The position numbers and the translations under genes are program-made. A DNA stretch of 64,000 nucleotides, from NCBI RefSeq assembly GCF_049065735.1, contig NZ_JBAKHD010000001.1, forward strand, positions 434,001 to 498,000, written 5' to 3'. Below, piece after piece: positions 7,655 to 15,808 of this stretch. Every line of letters starts with the position of its first letter. The first letter of the stretch is position 1. Below the pieces are notes generated by a model. The model had not been told where the DNA came from and did no database searches. It worked only from the letters and a program-made list of their open reading frames with translations. This DNA is from Paramesorhizobium sp049065735. GTDB lineage: Bacteria > Pseudomonadota > Alphaproteobacteria > Rhizobiales > Rhizobiaceae.

Positions 7655-9289
7655 TTGGAAAAAACGCCCAATCTGGCAATGCCGTATATACTTCCGAGCC
7701 AGGCCCAGAAACACGTCACGCACAACGAGGCGCTGCAGCTTCTCGACGCTGTCGTTCAGCTTTCGGTGCTGGATCGTCATCTGACCGCCCCTCCGGCGGC
7801 TCCCTTGGAGGGAGCCCGCTTTATCGTCGCTTCAGGCGCGAGCGGTGCTTGGGCGGGGCAGGCAGGCAAGATCGCCAGTTACGTGGATGCAGCCTGGAAT
7901 TTTTATGCGCCGATGGAAGGCTGGCTCGCCTGGGTCGCCGATGAGGATGTGCTTCTGGCATGGAACGGATCCGCATGGAGCGCGGTATCGAGCGGGGGCG
8001 ATGTTACGCAGGCCAGGCTGGCTGACGGTACGGTGAAGAACCTTGGCGTCAATACGCTGTCCGACAATGCCAATCGTCTGGCGGTGAAAGGCAATGCCGT
8101 CCTGTTCAGCCATGACGACGTCACGCCCGGAACGGGCGATATACGCGCCACGCTCAACAAGAAGGCGGCCGCCAACGATGCGGGGTTCGTGTTTCAGACC
8201 GCCTGGTCGACGCGGGCGCAACTCGGCCTCGCCGGCGATAACAGCTTCACCATCAAGGTCTCATCGAATGGCAGCAGCTTCACCACCGGCCTCAATCTGC
8301 GGCCCGAGGATGGCCATGTCGGGCTCGCCGGCTACACGGCCGACGCCAACAATGATCTCGGCGTAAAAGGCACAAATGTTCTGTTCGACCGCCGTACCGA
8401 CCATATGCGCATCAATCTCAACAAGGCGGCGTCCGCCAGCGATGCCGGCTTCTGTTTTCAGACGGGTTATTCGGCCCGGGCACTGCTCGGCCTTTATGGA
8501 GATGATAATTTCGTCATCAAGGTCTCGCCGGATGGTTCGCGCTGGAACGAGGCATTGCGCATCGATGCCGCCACCGGCAAGGCGGATTTGCCTTCCAGCA
8601 GCATGCTGACCAGCTTTGCCATCAATCTTTATCCCGATAGCGGACGTTTCGCCGGCAATGGAGCGGTGGGGGTTACGGTCGGGGCGTTCGCCTTTCCGAA
8701 CTATATGACGCTTTACAACGGATCCACGGTCAAAGGCGCGGGCAAGTTCATCAACGATAACAATGATTATGGGGGAGCAGCCGGAGCACTGGTGCCGACG
8801 GCCAAGGATTTGGTCGATAAGATACGCGATCCCGGATACCGCCGTAATGGAGTGGAATTCTGGATAGCCGAAATCACCATGGGCAGCAGCACCGCCGCCG
8901 CGACATCCTATAACGGCACGACCTACTATTATAGCGCCTTTACCAGGCAACAGATAAGAGCACCCGCTCACACCTTCCACGCCTATGTGCGGGCCGTGGA
9001 TAGCGCCGTGCTCGTCATGGTGAACCCCAGCGCTACCGTGTTCAAGAATGGTGTTGAACATCGAACGCCAAACCAGGTGATCATAGCGCCATCGGAGGGC
9101 TGGGTTTCGATTACCATCCAGGACAGTCTGGAACTGCGCTCCGCATATGGATATCTCCCGATGATTTTTGGCCTTTATGCGCAGAAGTCCGGTGACCGCT
9201 GGCAGATTGCATGCCCCGCCTTGATGGGCGGCTTGACCCGGGTTCCCGACGACAGCGGCGTCATTGCCGGCGCTAACAGCTGGTCTTGA
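7655..9289 (+). CDS. DUF2793 phage-tail-like protein with tandem fibre repeats
   Basis: The N-terminal region (NLAMPYILPSQAQKHVTHNE, then an Ala/Trp-rich stretch to about residue 100) is the DUF2793 domain, usually found in alphaproteobacterial prophages and gene-transfer-agent-like tail clusters. Two degenerate repeats of about 90 residues follow: LAVKGNAVLFSHDD..LNKKAAANDAGFVFQ and LGVKGTNVLFDRRT..LNKAASASDAGFCFQ, a tail-fibre-like layout, then a unique C-terminus. TTG 7655 is preceded by GAAGGAAGGA at good spacing and matches where family members begin; ATG 7610 is the alternative. No other phage gene is nearby, so it is an orphan. Confidence 0.85.
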   Translation: MEKTPNLAMPYILPSQAQKHVTHNEALQLLDAVVQLSVLDRHLTAPPAAPLEGARFIVASGASGAWAGQAGKIASYVDAAWNFYAPMEGWLAWVADEDVLLAWNGSAWSAVSSGGDVTQARLADGTVKNLGVNTLSDNANRLAVKGNAVLFSHDDVTPGTGDIRATLNKKAAANDAGFVFQTAWSTRAQLGLAGDNSFTIKVSSNGSSFTTGLNLRPEDGHVGLAGYTADANNDLGVKGTNVLFDRRTDHMRINLNKAASASDAGFCFQTGYSARALLGLYGDDNFVIKVSPDGSRWNEALRIDAATGKADLPSSSMLTSFAINLYPDSGRFAGNGAVGVTVGAFAFPNYMTLYNGSTVKGAGKFINDNNDYGGAAGALVPTAKDLVDKIRDPGYRRNGVEFWIAEITMGSSTAAATSYNGTTYYYSAFTRQQIRAPAHTFHAYVRAVDSAVLVMVNPSATVFKNGVEHRTPNQVIIAPSEGWVSITIQDSLELRSAYGYLPMIFGLYAQKSGDRWQIACPALMGGLTRVPDDSGVIAGANSWS

Positions 9290-9324
9290 GCGGGGGAGGT
9301 GGGACAAGCGGATCCCGGTAGAGC

Positions 9325-9395
9325 TGATCCCGAATAATTGCAGACTTCCAGGCCAAGATCATGCGGTGAAACAAAGAGTTCGAGCAGGGTTCTTT
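9325..9395. repeat. Decayed family E repeat
   Basis: GATCCCGAATAATTGCAGACTT, then GATCATGCGGTGAAACAAAGAG and GAGCAGG, follow the family E order with substitutions. It fills part of the 235-base gap between the DUF2793 gene and tRNA-Gln. A small 8-base-pair stem (CCGCTGCC at 9490 with GGCAGCGG at 9512) lies just ahead of the tRNA. Confidence 0.6.
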
Positions 9396-9524
9396 CAGTC
9401 TTCGAACAGAAAAGCAAATTGACGGGACCGCGCAAAACAGCACAACACCTCCATTGCACGAATCTCCGAGAGCGGCTATAAGCCGCCCACCGCTGCCGCC
9501 ATGCGACATGAGGCAGCGGCCCGT

Positions 9525-9599
9525 TGGGGCGTAGCCAAGCGGTAAGGCAGCGGTTTTTGGTACCGCCATTCCCTGGTTCGAATCCAGGCGCCCCAGCCA
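9525..9599 (+). tRNA. tRNA-Gln (anticodon TTG)
   Basis: A full cloverleaf can be folded: acceptor TGGGGCG pairs with CGCCCCA (9589-9595), the anticodon stem GCGGT/ACCGC encloses the loop TTTTGGT with anticodon TTG at 9557-9559, and the T arm has GGTTCGAATCC. The discriminator base is G and CCA (9597-9599) is encoded. The 3' end lies 3 bases from the stop codon of the convergent kdpE gene. Confidence 0.96.
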
Positions 9600-9602
9600 T
9601 GT

Positions 9603-10289
9603 TCACTCCGGCGCTGTCAGCCGGTAGCCGACGCCGGTTTCGGTCAGGATGTAGCGGGGCTGGTCGGGTATCTCTTCGATCTTCTGGCGCAATTGCCGCA
9701 CATAGACGCGCAGATATTGCACATCTGCGCCGCCGCCCCAGACCTGTTCGAGAAGGAAGCGGTGCGTCAGCACCTTGCCGGCGTGCTGGACGAGAGTGCG
9801 CAGGATGTCGTATTCCTTGGGCGAAAGCTTCACCTCCCGCCCGTTCACCCGGACGATCCGTTTGACGAGATCGACGGTCATATCCCCCGTCTGGAAGACC
9901 GGCTTCTCGCCCTGTTGCTGCAGCCGGTGGCGCAGCGCGACGCGGATGCGCGCGATGAGCTCGTTCATGCCGAAGGGCTTCGTCACATAATCGTCGGCGC
10001 CCATTTCAAGCGCGCGGACGATGCCCGCCTCGTCGGTGCGGCTCGAGAGGATCACCACGGGAACGGTCAGCCCTGCCATGCGCCATTGGAGGAGCAGATC
10101 GTGGCCCGGCATATCGGGGAGGCCGAGATCGAGTAGGATGAGATCGGGGCGCGCGGTCTCCATGAGTTCCATAGCCGTTTTCGCGTTCGGCGCTTCGAGA
10201 ACGGTGTAGCCCTGCGTCGAGAGGCCGACGCGCAGAAGCTTGCGAATGGGCGGCTCGTCATCGACGGCGAGGATTTTGACGGCGTTCAT
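9603..10289 (-). CDS. kdpE: Response regulator KdpE
   Basis: An OmpR/PhoB-type response regulator that activates the kdp operon when phosphorylated by KdpD. The receiver domain has the acidic pair in AVDDEP and the phospho-acceptor Asp near residue 52 in LILLDLGLPD, with the conserved Lys in YVTKPFG. The C-terminal winged helix includes LSPKEYDILRTLVQHAGKVL and VRQLRQKIE. The start MNAVKILAVDDEP (10289) is chosen; 20 upstream in-frame residues come from the family E repeat. It is the last gene of the kdp locus, separated from kdpD by that repeat. Confidence 0.95.
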   Translation of the reverse strand: MNAVKILAVDDEPPIRKLLRVGLSTQGYTVLEAPNAKTAMELMETARPDLILLDLGLPDMPGHDLLLQWRMAGLTVPVVILSSRTDEAGIVRALEMGADDYVTKPFGMNELIARIRVALRHRLQQQGEKPVFQTGDMTVDLVKRIVRVNGREVKLSPKEYDILRTLVQHAGKVLTHRFLLEQVWGGGADVQYLRVYVRQLRQKIEEIPDQPRYILTETGVGYRLTAPE

Positions 10290-10303
10290 GGCAGCTCTTC
10301 CGG

Positions 10304-10412
10304 ATAGAGCATGATCCCGAAAAGTTGCAGACTTTTCGGGTAAGATCATGCGGCGAAAACAGAGGATTAGAGCAGGATGCCCGATTCAATTTGATTGCAT
10401 CCTGCTCTAATC
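10304..10412. repeat. Full-length family E repeat between kdpE and kdpD
   Basis: Two nested palindromes. The first is GCATGATCCCGAAAAGTTGC with its mirror ending GATCATGC. The second is GAGGATTAGAGCAGGATGC and its exact complement across a short AT-rich loop (centre near 10390). The right arm carries the last codons and the TAG stop of kdpD. In a transcript running kdpD to kdpE this would form a strong hairpin between the two cistrons. Confidence 0.9.
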
Positions 10413-13109
10413 CTCTTCACGCGGCAGCGGCATGAGAATCGTGAACACCGCGCCGTGACTGTCCGCCCGGTTGCCCGCCGTGATCGTCCCGCCCATCGCC
10501 GCGACGAAGCCCCGGCAGATGGAGAGGCCGAGGCCGGTTCCGGCGCGCGTCTGGTCGCCCTTGCCGACACGGTAGAAGGTGTCGAACACCCGCTCCAGAT
10601 CTTCTACCGGAATGCCCGGGCCTTCGTCCATCACTTCGATGACAGCCGCCCCGTCGCCCTCCCAGGCGTCGATGCGGATGGTTGAGCCGGGCGGGGCATA
10701 TTTGGCGGCATTGTCGAGGAGGTTGAACAGCACCTGCTCGAACAGCACCGGATCGAGCCGCAGCATCGGCAGGCCGGGCGGGATATCCACTTCCACCTTG
10801 TGGCCGGCGGTGATCTTCTGCGCCCGTTTCAGCGCACTGCCCGCGATGTCACCGAGATAGTGGAGCCCGAGCTGCGGCTGCGCCGGCACCGCGCCGGATT
10901 CGATCCGCGTCATATCGAGGAGATTGGCGATGAAGCGGTTGAGCCGCTCAGATTCATCGATGATGGTGGAGAGCATCTCTCCCTTCGCCTCGTCGTCGAG
11001 CGCGCCGGAATAGTCCTTGAGCGTACCCGCCGCGCCGATGATCCCGGCAAGCGGCGTCTTCAAATCATGCGAGATGGAGGTGAGGAGGGCGGAGCGCAGA
11101 TGGTCTGTCTCGGCGGCGCGCTCCACCCGGTCCATGTCCTCGACCAGATGCACCCGTTCGATGGCGAGCGCCGCCTGGTCGATGAGCGCGTCGAGCAGGC
11201 GGTGCTCGTCGGGCGTCAGCAGCGGCCCCGCACGGTCGGCGTCGATGCCGACAATGCCCACCGCGCCGCGTCCCGTGCGCATCGGTAGGAACAGGCGCTT
11301 GGCCCCGGGCAGCGTATCCGCGCCGCGCCCCGCCGGGCAATCATTCTCCCAGGCCCAGTTGGCGGCGGCAAGGTCCGCTTCGCCCAGCATATCCTCAGGC
11401 GGGTAACCGGCCTTGACGGCGATGGTGCCGTCCGCCTCCGGCAGGAGCAGCACGACGCGCACTTTCAGCATCAGCGCGGTCTGGTACGCGGTGGCCCAGA
11501 GCACATCGTCCAGCGTGCCGGCTCCCGCCAGCTTGCGGCTGAAGGCATAGAGCCGTTCCGTCGTGCGCGCCCGCGCCATGGCCGCCACGGCCTGCACCCG
11601 CGCCCGCGCGGCGATGTTGGAGACGATGAGCGCCACGATGGCGAAGAAGATGACGGCGATGACATCGGCGGGCCGCGCGACGCTAAAGGTATAATAAGGG
11701 TCGGTGAAGAAGAAATTATAGGCGAGCGTGGCCAGCACACTGGCATAGAGCGACGGCCACAGGCCGAAGCGCACGGCGATGCCCACGATGGCCGCGAGGA
11801 AGACGAGGTCGATATTCTCGATCCGCGACCAGGGCCACAACGCCATGCCGACGCCGACGCTCGCCGCCACGCCAAGCGTCGCCGCGATATAGGGGCGATA
11901 GCTGAAAACAGGGGAGGGGGCGGTCTTGACCGCGCCTTGCGCCGCGCTTTCCGCCTCGCCCGCGATGACATGCACGCTGATATTGCCGGCCCGGCGCACC
12001 AGCTCATGCACCACCGAGCCGTTGACGATCTCGAACCAGCGCGGCCGGCTGGTCTTGCCGATGACGATATGGGTGATGTTGCTGCCTTGCGCATAGGCGA
12101 CGATGTCCTCGGCGATGCGCCGTTCGCTGCCGGGGATCGTCGCGGTTTCGCCGCCAAGGCTCTGGGCGAGCCGCAGCGCTTCGGCGATGCGGTCGCGCTG
12201 TTCCTCGGTCAGCGGCGGCCCGCGCCGGCTTTCGACATGGAGCGCGGTGAAAGGCGCGCGCAGCCGGTCGGCGATGCGCTTGGCATAGCGGACGAGCCCG
12301 GCGGAGCGCGGATCGGCGCTGACGCAGACGAGGACGCGCTCGCCCGCTGGCCACGGCCCCTCGATGGCTCCGGCCTGCATCTGGGTCAGCAATTGTGCGT
12401 CCACCTGCTCGGCGGTGCGGCGCAGCGCCAGTTCGCGCAGGGCGGTCAGGTTCGCCGGGGAGAAGAAATGCTTGAGCGCCCGCGCCGCCTGCTTCGGCGT
12501 ATAGACCTTGCCCTCCTTCAGCCGCGCGATCAGGTCTTCCGGCGTGATATCGATGAGCTCCACCGCATCGGCGCGGCTCAGAATCGCGTCCGGCACCGTC
12601 TCACGCACCCGCACGCGCGTGATCTGCGCAATCACGTCGTTGAGGCTCTCGATATGCTGGATGTTGACGGTGGTGTAGACATCGATGCCCTGGTCGAGCA
12701 GTTCCACCACATCCATGTAGCGCTTGGGATGGCGGCTTCCCGGCGCATTGGTATGGGCCAGCTCATCCACCAGCACGATCTGCGGCCGCCGCGCGAGGAT
12801 GGCGTCGAGATCCATCTCCTCGAGCTTGCGGCCCTTATAGGTGCTGTGCTTGCGCGGAATTGCCTCCAGCCCTTCGAGAAGCGCCTCGGTTTCCCTGCGC
12901 CCATGGGTTTCGACGACGCCGGCGACGACGTCGTATCCATCCTTCAGCCGCGCGCGGGCGGTTTCCAGCATCGCATAGGTCTTGCCGACGCCCGGCGCGG
13001 CGCCGACGAAAACCTTAAGCCTGCCCGCCCGCGCCTCCTCCCGCGCCGCCGCTTTCAGCAGCGCGTCGGGGGAGGGACGTTTGTCGGGGTGGTGTCGGTC
13101 GTTGGGCAT
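10407..13109 (-). CDS. kdpD: Osmosensitive K+ channel sensor histidine kinase KdpD
   Basis: A membrane sensor kinase for low K+/turgor. The 900 residues have, in order: the N-terminal KdpD domain with Walker A GAAPGVGKT near residue 36 and the VDELAHTNAPG signature; a universal-stress-protein-like domain; four close hydrophobic segments around residues 400-500; a GAF-like region; and the kinase core with phospho-acceptor His near 681 in SISHDLKTPLAG, then N, G1 (DEGPGIP) and G2 (GTGLGLS) boxes. The final Glu-Glu-Asp and the stop come from the family E repeat, so the original C-terminus may have been slightly different. Confidence 0.96.
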   Translation of the reverse strand: MPNDRHHPDKRPSPDALLKAAAREEARAGRLKVFVGAAPGVGKTYAMLETARARLKDGYDVVAGVVETHGRRETEALLEGLEAIPRKHSTYKGRKLEEMDLDAILARRPQIVLVDELAHTNAPGSRHPKRYMDVVELLDQGIDVYTTVNIQHIESLNDVIAQITRVRVRETVPDAILSRADAVELIDITPEDLIARLKEGKVYTPKQAARALKHFFSPANLTALRELALRRTAEQVDAQLLTQMQAGAIEGPWPAGERVLVCVSADPRSAGLVRYAKRIADRLRAPFTALHVESRRGPPLTEEQRDRIAEALRLAQSLGGETATIPGSERRIAEDIVAYAQGSNITHIVIGKTSRPRWFEIVNGSVVHELVRRAGNISVHVIAGEAESAAQGAVKTAPSPVFSYRPYIAATLGVAASVGVGMALWPWSRIENIDLVFLAAIVGIAVRFGLWPSLYASVLATLAYNFFFTDPYYTFSVARPADVIAVIFFAIVALIVSNIAARARVQAVAAMARARTTERLYAFSRKLAGAGTLDDVLWATAYQTALMLKVRVVLLLPEADGTIAVKAGYPPEDMLGEADLAAANWAWENDCPAGRGADTLPGAKRLFLPMRTGRGAVGIVGIDADRAGPLLTPDEHRLLDALIDQAALAIERVHLVEDMDRVERAAETDHLRSALLTSISHDLKTPLAGIIGAAGTLKDYSGALDDEAKGEMLSTIIDESERLNRFIANLLDMTRIESGAVPAQPQLGLHYLGDIAGSALKRAQKITAGHKVEVDIPPGLPMLRLDPVLFEQVLFNLLDNAAKYAPPGSTIRIDAWEGDGAAVIEVMDEGPGIPVEDLERVFDTFYRVGKGDQTRAGTGLGLSICRGFVAAMGGTITAGNRADSHGAVFTILMPLPREED

Positions 13110-13145
13110 CGAAGTATTTCACCATAAGCGGACTGCGGGCGGCAG

Positions 13146-13372
13146 GTTCGCACCCTCCCTCCCCCTTGCGGGGGTGAGGAGCGGTCGGCCGCAGCCGAGG
13201 AAAAGCCAACGATTTGGCTTTTCCAGCGACGAACGGCCCGAAGGGTCGGGTGGGGGTGGTGACGTTTGCGCTATTTTCTTCAGCAAAAGCGCGAGCGTCA
13301 CCACCCCCATCCGCCCGCTAACGCGGGCACCTTCCCCGCAAGGGGGAAGGAGGGCGCTAGCCGATCCAGCAG
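13146..13372. repeat. Family A repeat with extra hairpin, inside the kdp operon (A2)
   Basis: It fills the 296-base gap 13110-13405 between kdpC and kdpD. In addition to the usual family A arms it carries a module at 13199-13224 with a perfect 11-base-pair stem (GGAAAAGCCAA / TTGGCTTTTCC around CGAT). It lies in the transcription path from kdpC to kdpD. Confidence 0.88.
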
Positions 13373-13405
13373 CCCAGAGGGGGTTAGCGCCAACGCATAG
13401 CAATT

Positions 13406-13957
13406 TCACTTCCCATCCAGCGCCAGATTAAGCGCCAGCACATTGACCAGCCGGTCGCCGGCGAGAAAACCTCCCGGCTGGAAGGCCTGCTTCCTCACCA
13501 GCGCCTCCACTTCCGCCACCGGCACCCCGCGTGCGGTCGCCACCCGGGGCGCCTGATAAAGCGCGGCCCGTTCCGAGATATTGGGATCGAGGCCTGAGCC
13601 CGATGCCGCCGCGAGTTCCGCGGGAAGCGGGTTCTCCTTCGTTGCGCCATAGCGGGCCACGGTTTCCGCCGCCCGCGCGGTCAGGTCGCTGCTCGTCGGC
13701 GATTTGTTGCTGCCGCCCGCGCCGCCGCCATTGTAGTCCACCGCCGAAGGTCGCGGCCAGAAATATTGCGGCTTGGTAAACGCCTGGGCGATCTGGCTGC
13801 TGCCGATAACAGTGCCATCGGGTGCCGTGATGAGTGATCCGTTTGCCGTACCGGGCGTTACAGTTTGGGCGAAACCCCAGACAGCGGTGGAATATCCGGC
13901 AACGCAGATCGCCATGGTGGCGAGGCTGATGCGGATGCTGGCAAGAATGGATTCCAT
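13406..13957 (-). CDS. kdpC: K+-transporting ATPase subunit C
   Basis: KdpC is the single-span accessory subunit that stabilises the KdpFABC complex and raises ATP affinity. The 183 residues begin with one membrane helix (ISLATMAICVAGYSTAVWGFAQ) and continue as a periplasmic/peripheral domain with the family stretches GSSQIAQAFTKPQYFWPRPSAVDYN and SGSGLDPNISERAALYQAPRVA. The start ATG has AAGGAG nine bases upstream, 12 bases after the kdpA stop. Confidence 0.95.
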   Translation of the reverse strand: MESILASIRISLATMAICVAGYSTAVWGFAQTVTPGTANGSLITAPDGTVIGSSQIAQAFTKPQYFWPRPSAVDYNGGGAGGSNKSPTSSDLTARAAETVARYGATKENPLPAELAAASGSGLDPNISERAALYQAPRVATARGVPVAEVEALVRKQAFQPGGFLAGDRLVNVLALNLALDGK

Positions 13958-13969
13958 AGTTGGTCTCCT

Positions 13970-15640
13970 TTATTTCATATAGATGAGATGTTCGGCGATG
14001 GGGCCGAGCGTCGCCGCCGGGAAGAAGGTGAGCGCGCCCATGATGATGATCGTGGCAAGCAGCATTCCGGCAAAGGTGCCGTCTTCGACGCTTAAAGTGC
14101 CGCTCGATTCCGCGCTGCGCCGCTTGGCGGCAAGAGAGCCGATGATCGCCAGCGGCAGGATGATCGGGATGAAGCGGGCGAAGAACATGACGAGCCCCGT
14201 AGCCAAGTTCCACGGCACGGTGTTGTCACCAAGGCCTTCGAAGCCCGAGCCATTATTGGCCGCCGAGGAGGTGAACTCATAGAGCATTTCGCTGAAGCCG
14301 TGCGGGCCGGCATTATTGAGCGTATCGCCCCCCCACGAAGTCGAGGCGAAAATCGCCGTGCCGACGAGGATGAAGAAGCCATGGCTCAAGAGCGCCAGCA
14401 TGGCGAGCTTCACCTCGCGCGCCTCGACGCGCCAGCCGAGATATTCCGGCGTGCGGCCGATCATCATGCCCGCGATGAACACGCCGACGACGATATAGAG
14501 AAACATGTTGATCATGCCGACCCCGACACCGCCGAAATCCTCGTTGAGCCACATGCCGATCATCGGCATCAGGCCGGTGAGCGGGTTGAGGCTGTCATGC
14601 ATGGAGTTGACCGAGCCATTGCTGGTGGAGGTGGTCACCACCGCCCAGAGCGGGCTTGCCGAAGCGCCGAAGCGCAATTCCTTGCCTTCGAGATTGCCCG
14701 AAGTCTGCTCGATGGGCAGGCCGGCGAAGGCGGCGGTCGGGGCCGCTTCGAAAGTGACGGCGAAGGCGGTGCGGGTCAGCACCAGCGCCAGCATGACGCA
14801 GAAGAGCACGGCGGCGTGCTTCATCCGCCCGACAATGCGCCCGAACATCCATACGCAGCCCATCGGGATGATGACGATGCTGATAGTGGAGACGACATTC
14901 GTCCAGAAGCCCGGATTTTCAAAAGGATGCGTCGAGTTCGGCCCGAAGAAGCCGCCGCCATTGGTGCCGAGCTGCTTGATGGCCACGAAGGCCGCCACCG
15001 GCCCGCGCGCGATGGTCTGCTGCACGCCCTCGAGCGTGGTGGCGATGGCCGCGCCCTTGAAGGTCATCGGCGTGCCGCCCAGCACCAGGAGGCAGGCGAC
15101 AATGAGCGCAACGGGCAGGAGCACGAGGAACGTCGCCCGCTGCACATCCACGAAGAAATTGCCGAGCTCCCGCCCAGCCAGCCCTCGCGCCAGCGCGGCA
15201 AGCGCGGCAATGCCCACCGCCGCCGAGACGAATTGCAGCCACATCAGCGCAGCGAGCTGCGAGAGATAGCTCATCGAGACTTCGCCGGAATAGTGCTGGA
15301 GATTGGTGTTGGTGGTGAATGAGATGGCGGTGTTGAAGATGAGGCTGCCTTCCAGCGCGCCTTTCCCATCCGGATTGAGCGGCAGATATTGCTGCAGCGC
15401 CAATATGCCGAAGCAGGCGATGAACATGACGATATTGAAGGCGAGGAGCGCAGCCAGATATTGCTTCCAGTTCTGTGAATTGCGCGTCGCCGCGCCGCCG
15501 ACGGACCGGAATGCCCGCGTGAAGCCGTTCGGGCGGATGTCCTGCGGGTCCATGGCCCAGGCCATGTAGCGGCCGAGCGGCCAGGAGAGAAGCGCCGTGC
15601 CGCCGAGAATGAGCGCGACAAAGGGAATGGCGTGTAGCAT
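13970..15640 (-). CDS. kdpA: K+-transporting ATPase subunit A (channel-like subunit)
   Basis: KdpA is the K+-selective pore subunit of the P-type KdpFABC pump. The 556 residues match the E. coli length (557). Hydrophobic segments run throughout, with pore-loop stretches SFTTNTNLQHYSG, GTNGGGFFGPNSTHPFENP and SSAANNGSGFEGL. ATG 15640 has GGAG eight bases upstream; ATG 15658, which overlaps the stop of the preceding small ORF as ATGA, is the alternative. It follows kdpB here, whereas the usual order is kdpA before kdpB. Confidence 0.96.
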   Translation of the reverse strand: MLHAIPFVALILGGTALLSWPLGRYMAWAMDPQDIRPNGFTRAFRSVGGAATRNSQNWKQYLAALLAFNIVMFIACFGILALQQYLPLNPDGKGALEGSLIFNTAISFTTNTNLQHYSGEVSMSYLSQLAALMWLQFVSAAVGIAALAALARGLAGRELGNFFVDVQRATFLVLLPVALIVACLLVLGGTPMTFKGAAIATTLEGVQQTIARGPVAAFVAIKQLGTNGGGFFGPNSTHPFENPGFWTNVVSTISIVIIPMGCVWMFGRIVGRMKHAAVLFCVMLALVLTRTAFAVTFEAAPTAAFAGLPIEQTSGNLEGKELRFGASASPLWAVVTTSTSNGSVNSMHDSLNPLTGLMPMIGMWLNEDFGGVGVGMINMFLYIVVGVFIAGMMIGRTPEYLGWRVEAREVKLAMLALLSHGFFILVGTAIFASTSWGGDTLNNAGPHGFSEMLYEFTSSAANNGSGFEGLGDNTVPWNLATGLVMFFARFIPIILPLAIIGSLAAKRRSAESSGTLSVEDGTFAGMLLATIIIMGALTFFPAATLGPIAEHLIYMK

Positions 15641-15654
15641 CGAAAGTACTCCGG

Positions 15655-15735
15655 TCATGCCCTGTCGACGGCAGCGAGCAGGGCAAAGAGAAGCCCGAAT
15701 GCTGCCAGTCCGAGAGCGAGATAGAGAATGGTCAT
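15655..15735 (-). CDS. Small membrane peptide (26 residues) upstream of kdpA
   Basis: Begins MTILYLALGLAAFGLL and ends AAVDRA: one hydrophobic helix with a charged C-terminal end. It resembles the short unnamed peptide (one helix ending in CERL or DRA-like residues) that precedes kdpF in many kdp operons. It is separate from the true KdpF at 17954-18043. Its TGA overlaps an ATG usable by kdpA, suggesting translational coupling. It is too short for statistical support, so the call rests on position and pattern. Confidence 0.65.
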   Translation of the reverse strand: MTILYLALGLAAFGLLFALLAAVDRA

Positions 15736-15757
15736 TGGTTCTGTCCTTGTCTTTTTG

Positions 15758-15808
15758 CCCGCATGATCTTGTCCGAAAAGTCTGCAACTTTTCGGGATCA
15801 TGCGCCGC
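15758..15808. repeat. Family E repeat between kdpB and kdpA
   Basis: GCATGATC..GTCCGAAAAGTCTGCAACTTTTCGG..GATCATGC forms an inverted repeat of about 20 bases per arm ending at the kdpB stop codon. It fills most of the 74-base gap between kdpB and the small peptide gene. Confidence 0.9.

Noticed and set aside
7655..9602. An integrated prophage or genomic island at tRNA-Gln
   Set aside because: No integrase, capsid, terminase or duplicated tRNA end is visible; only a single tail-like gene is present.
11937..13127. A 396-codon open frame on the plus strand inside kdpD
   Set aside because: Shadow frame; no ribosome-binding site or domain, and KdpD is complete on the other strand.
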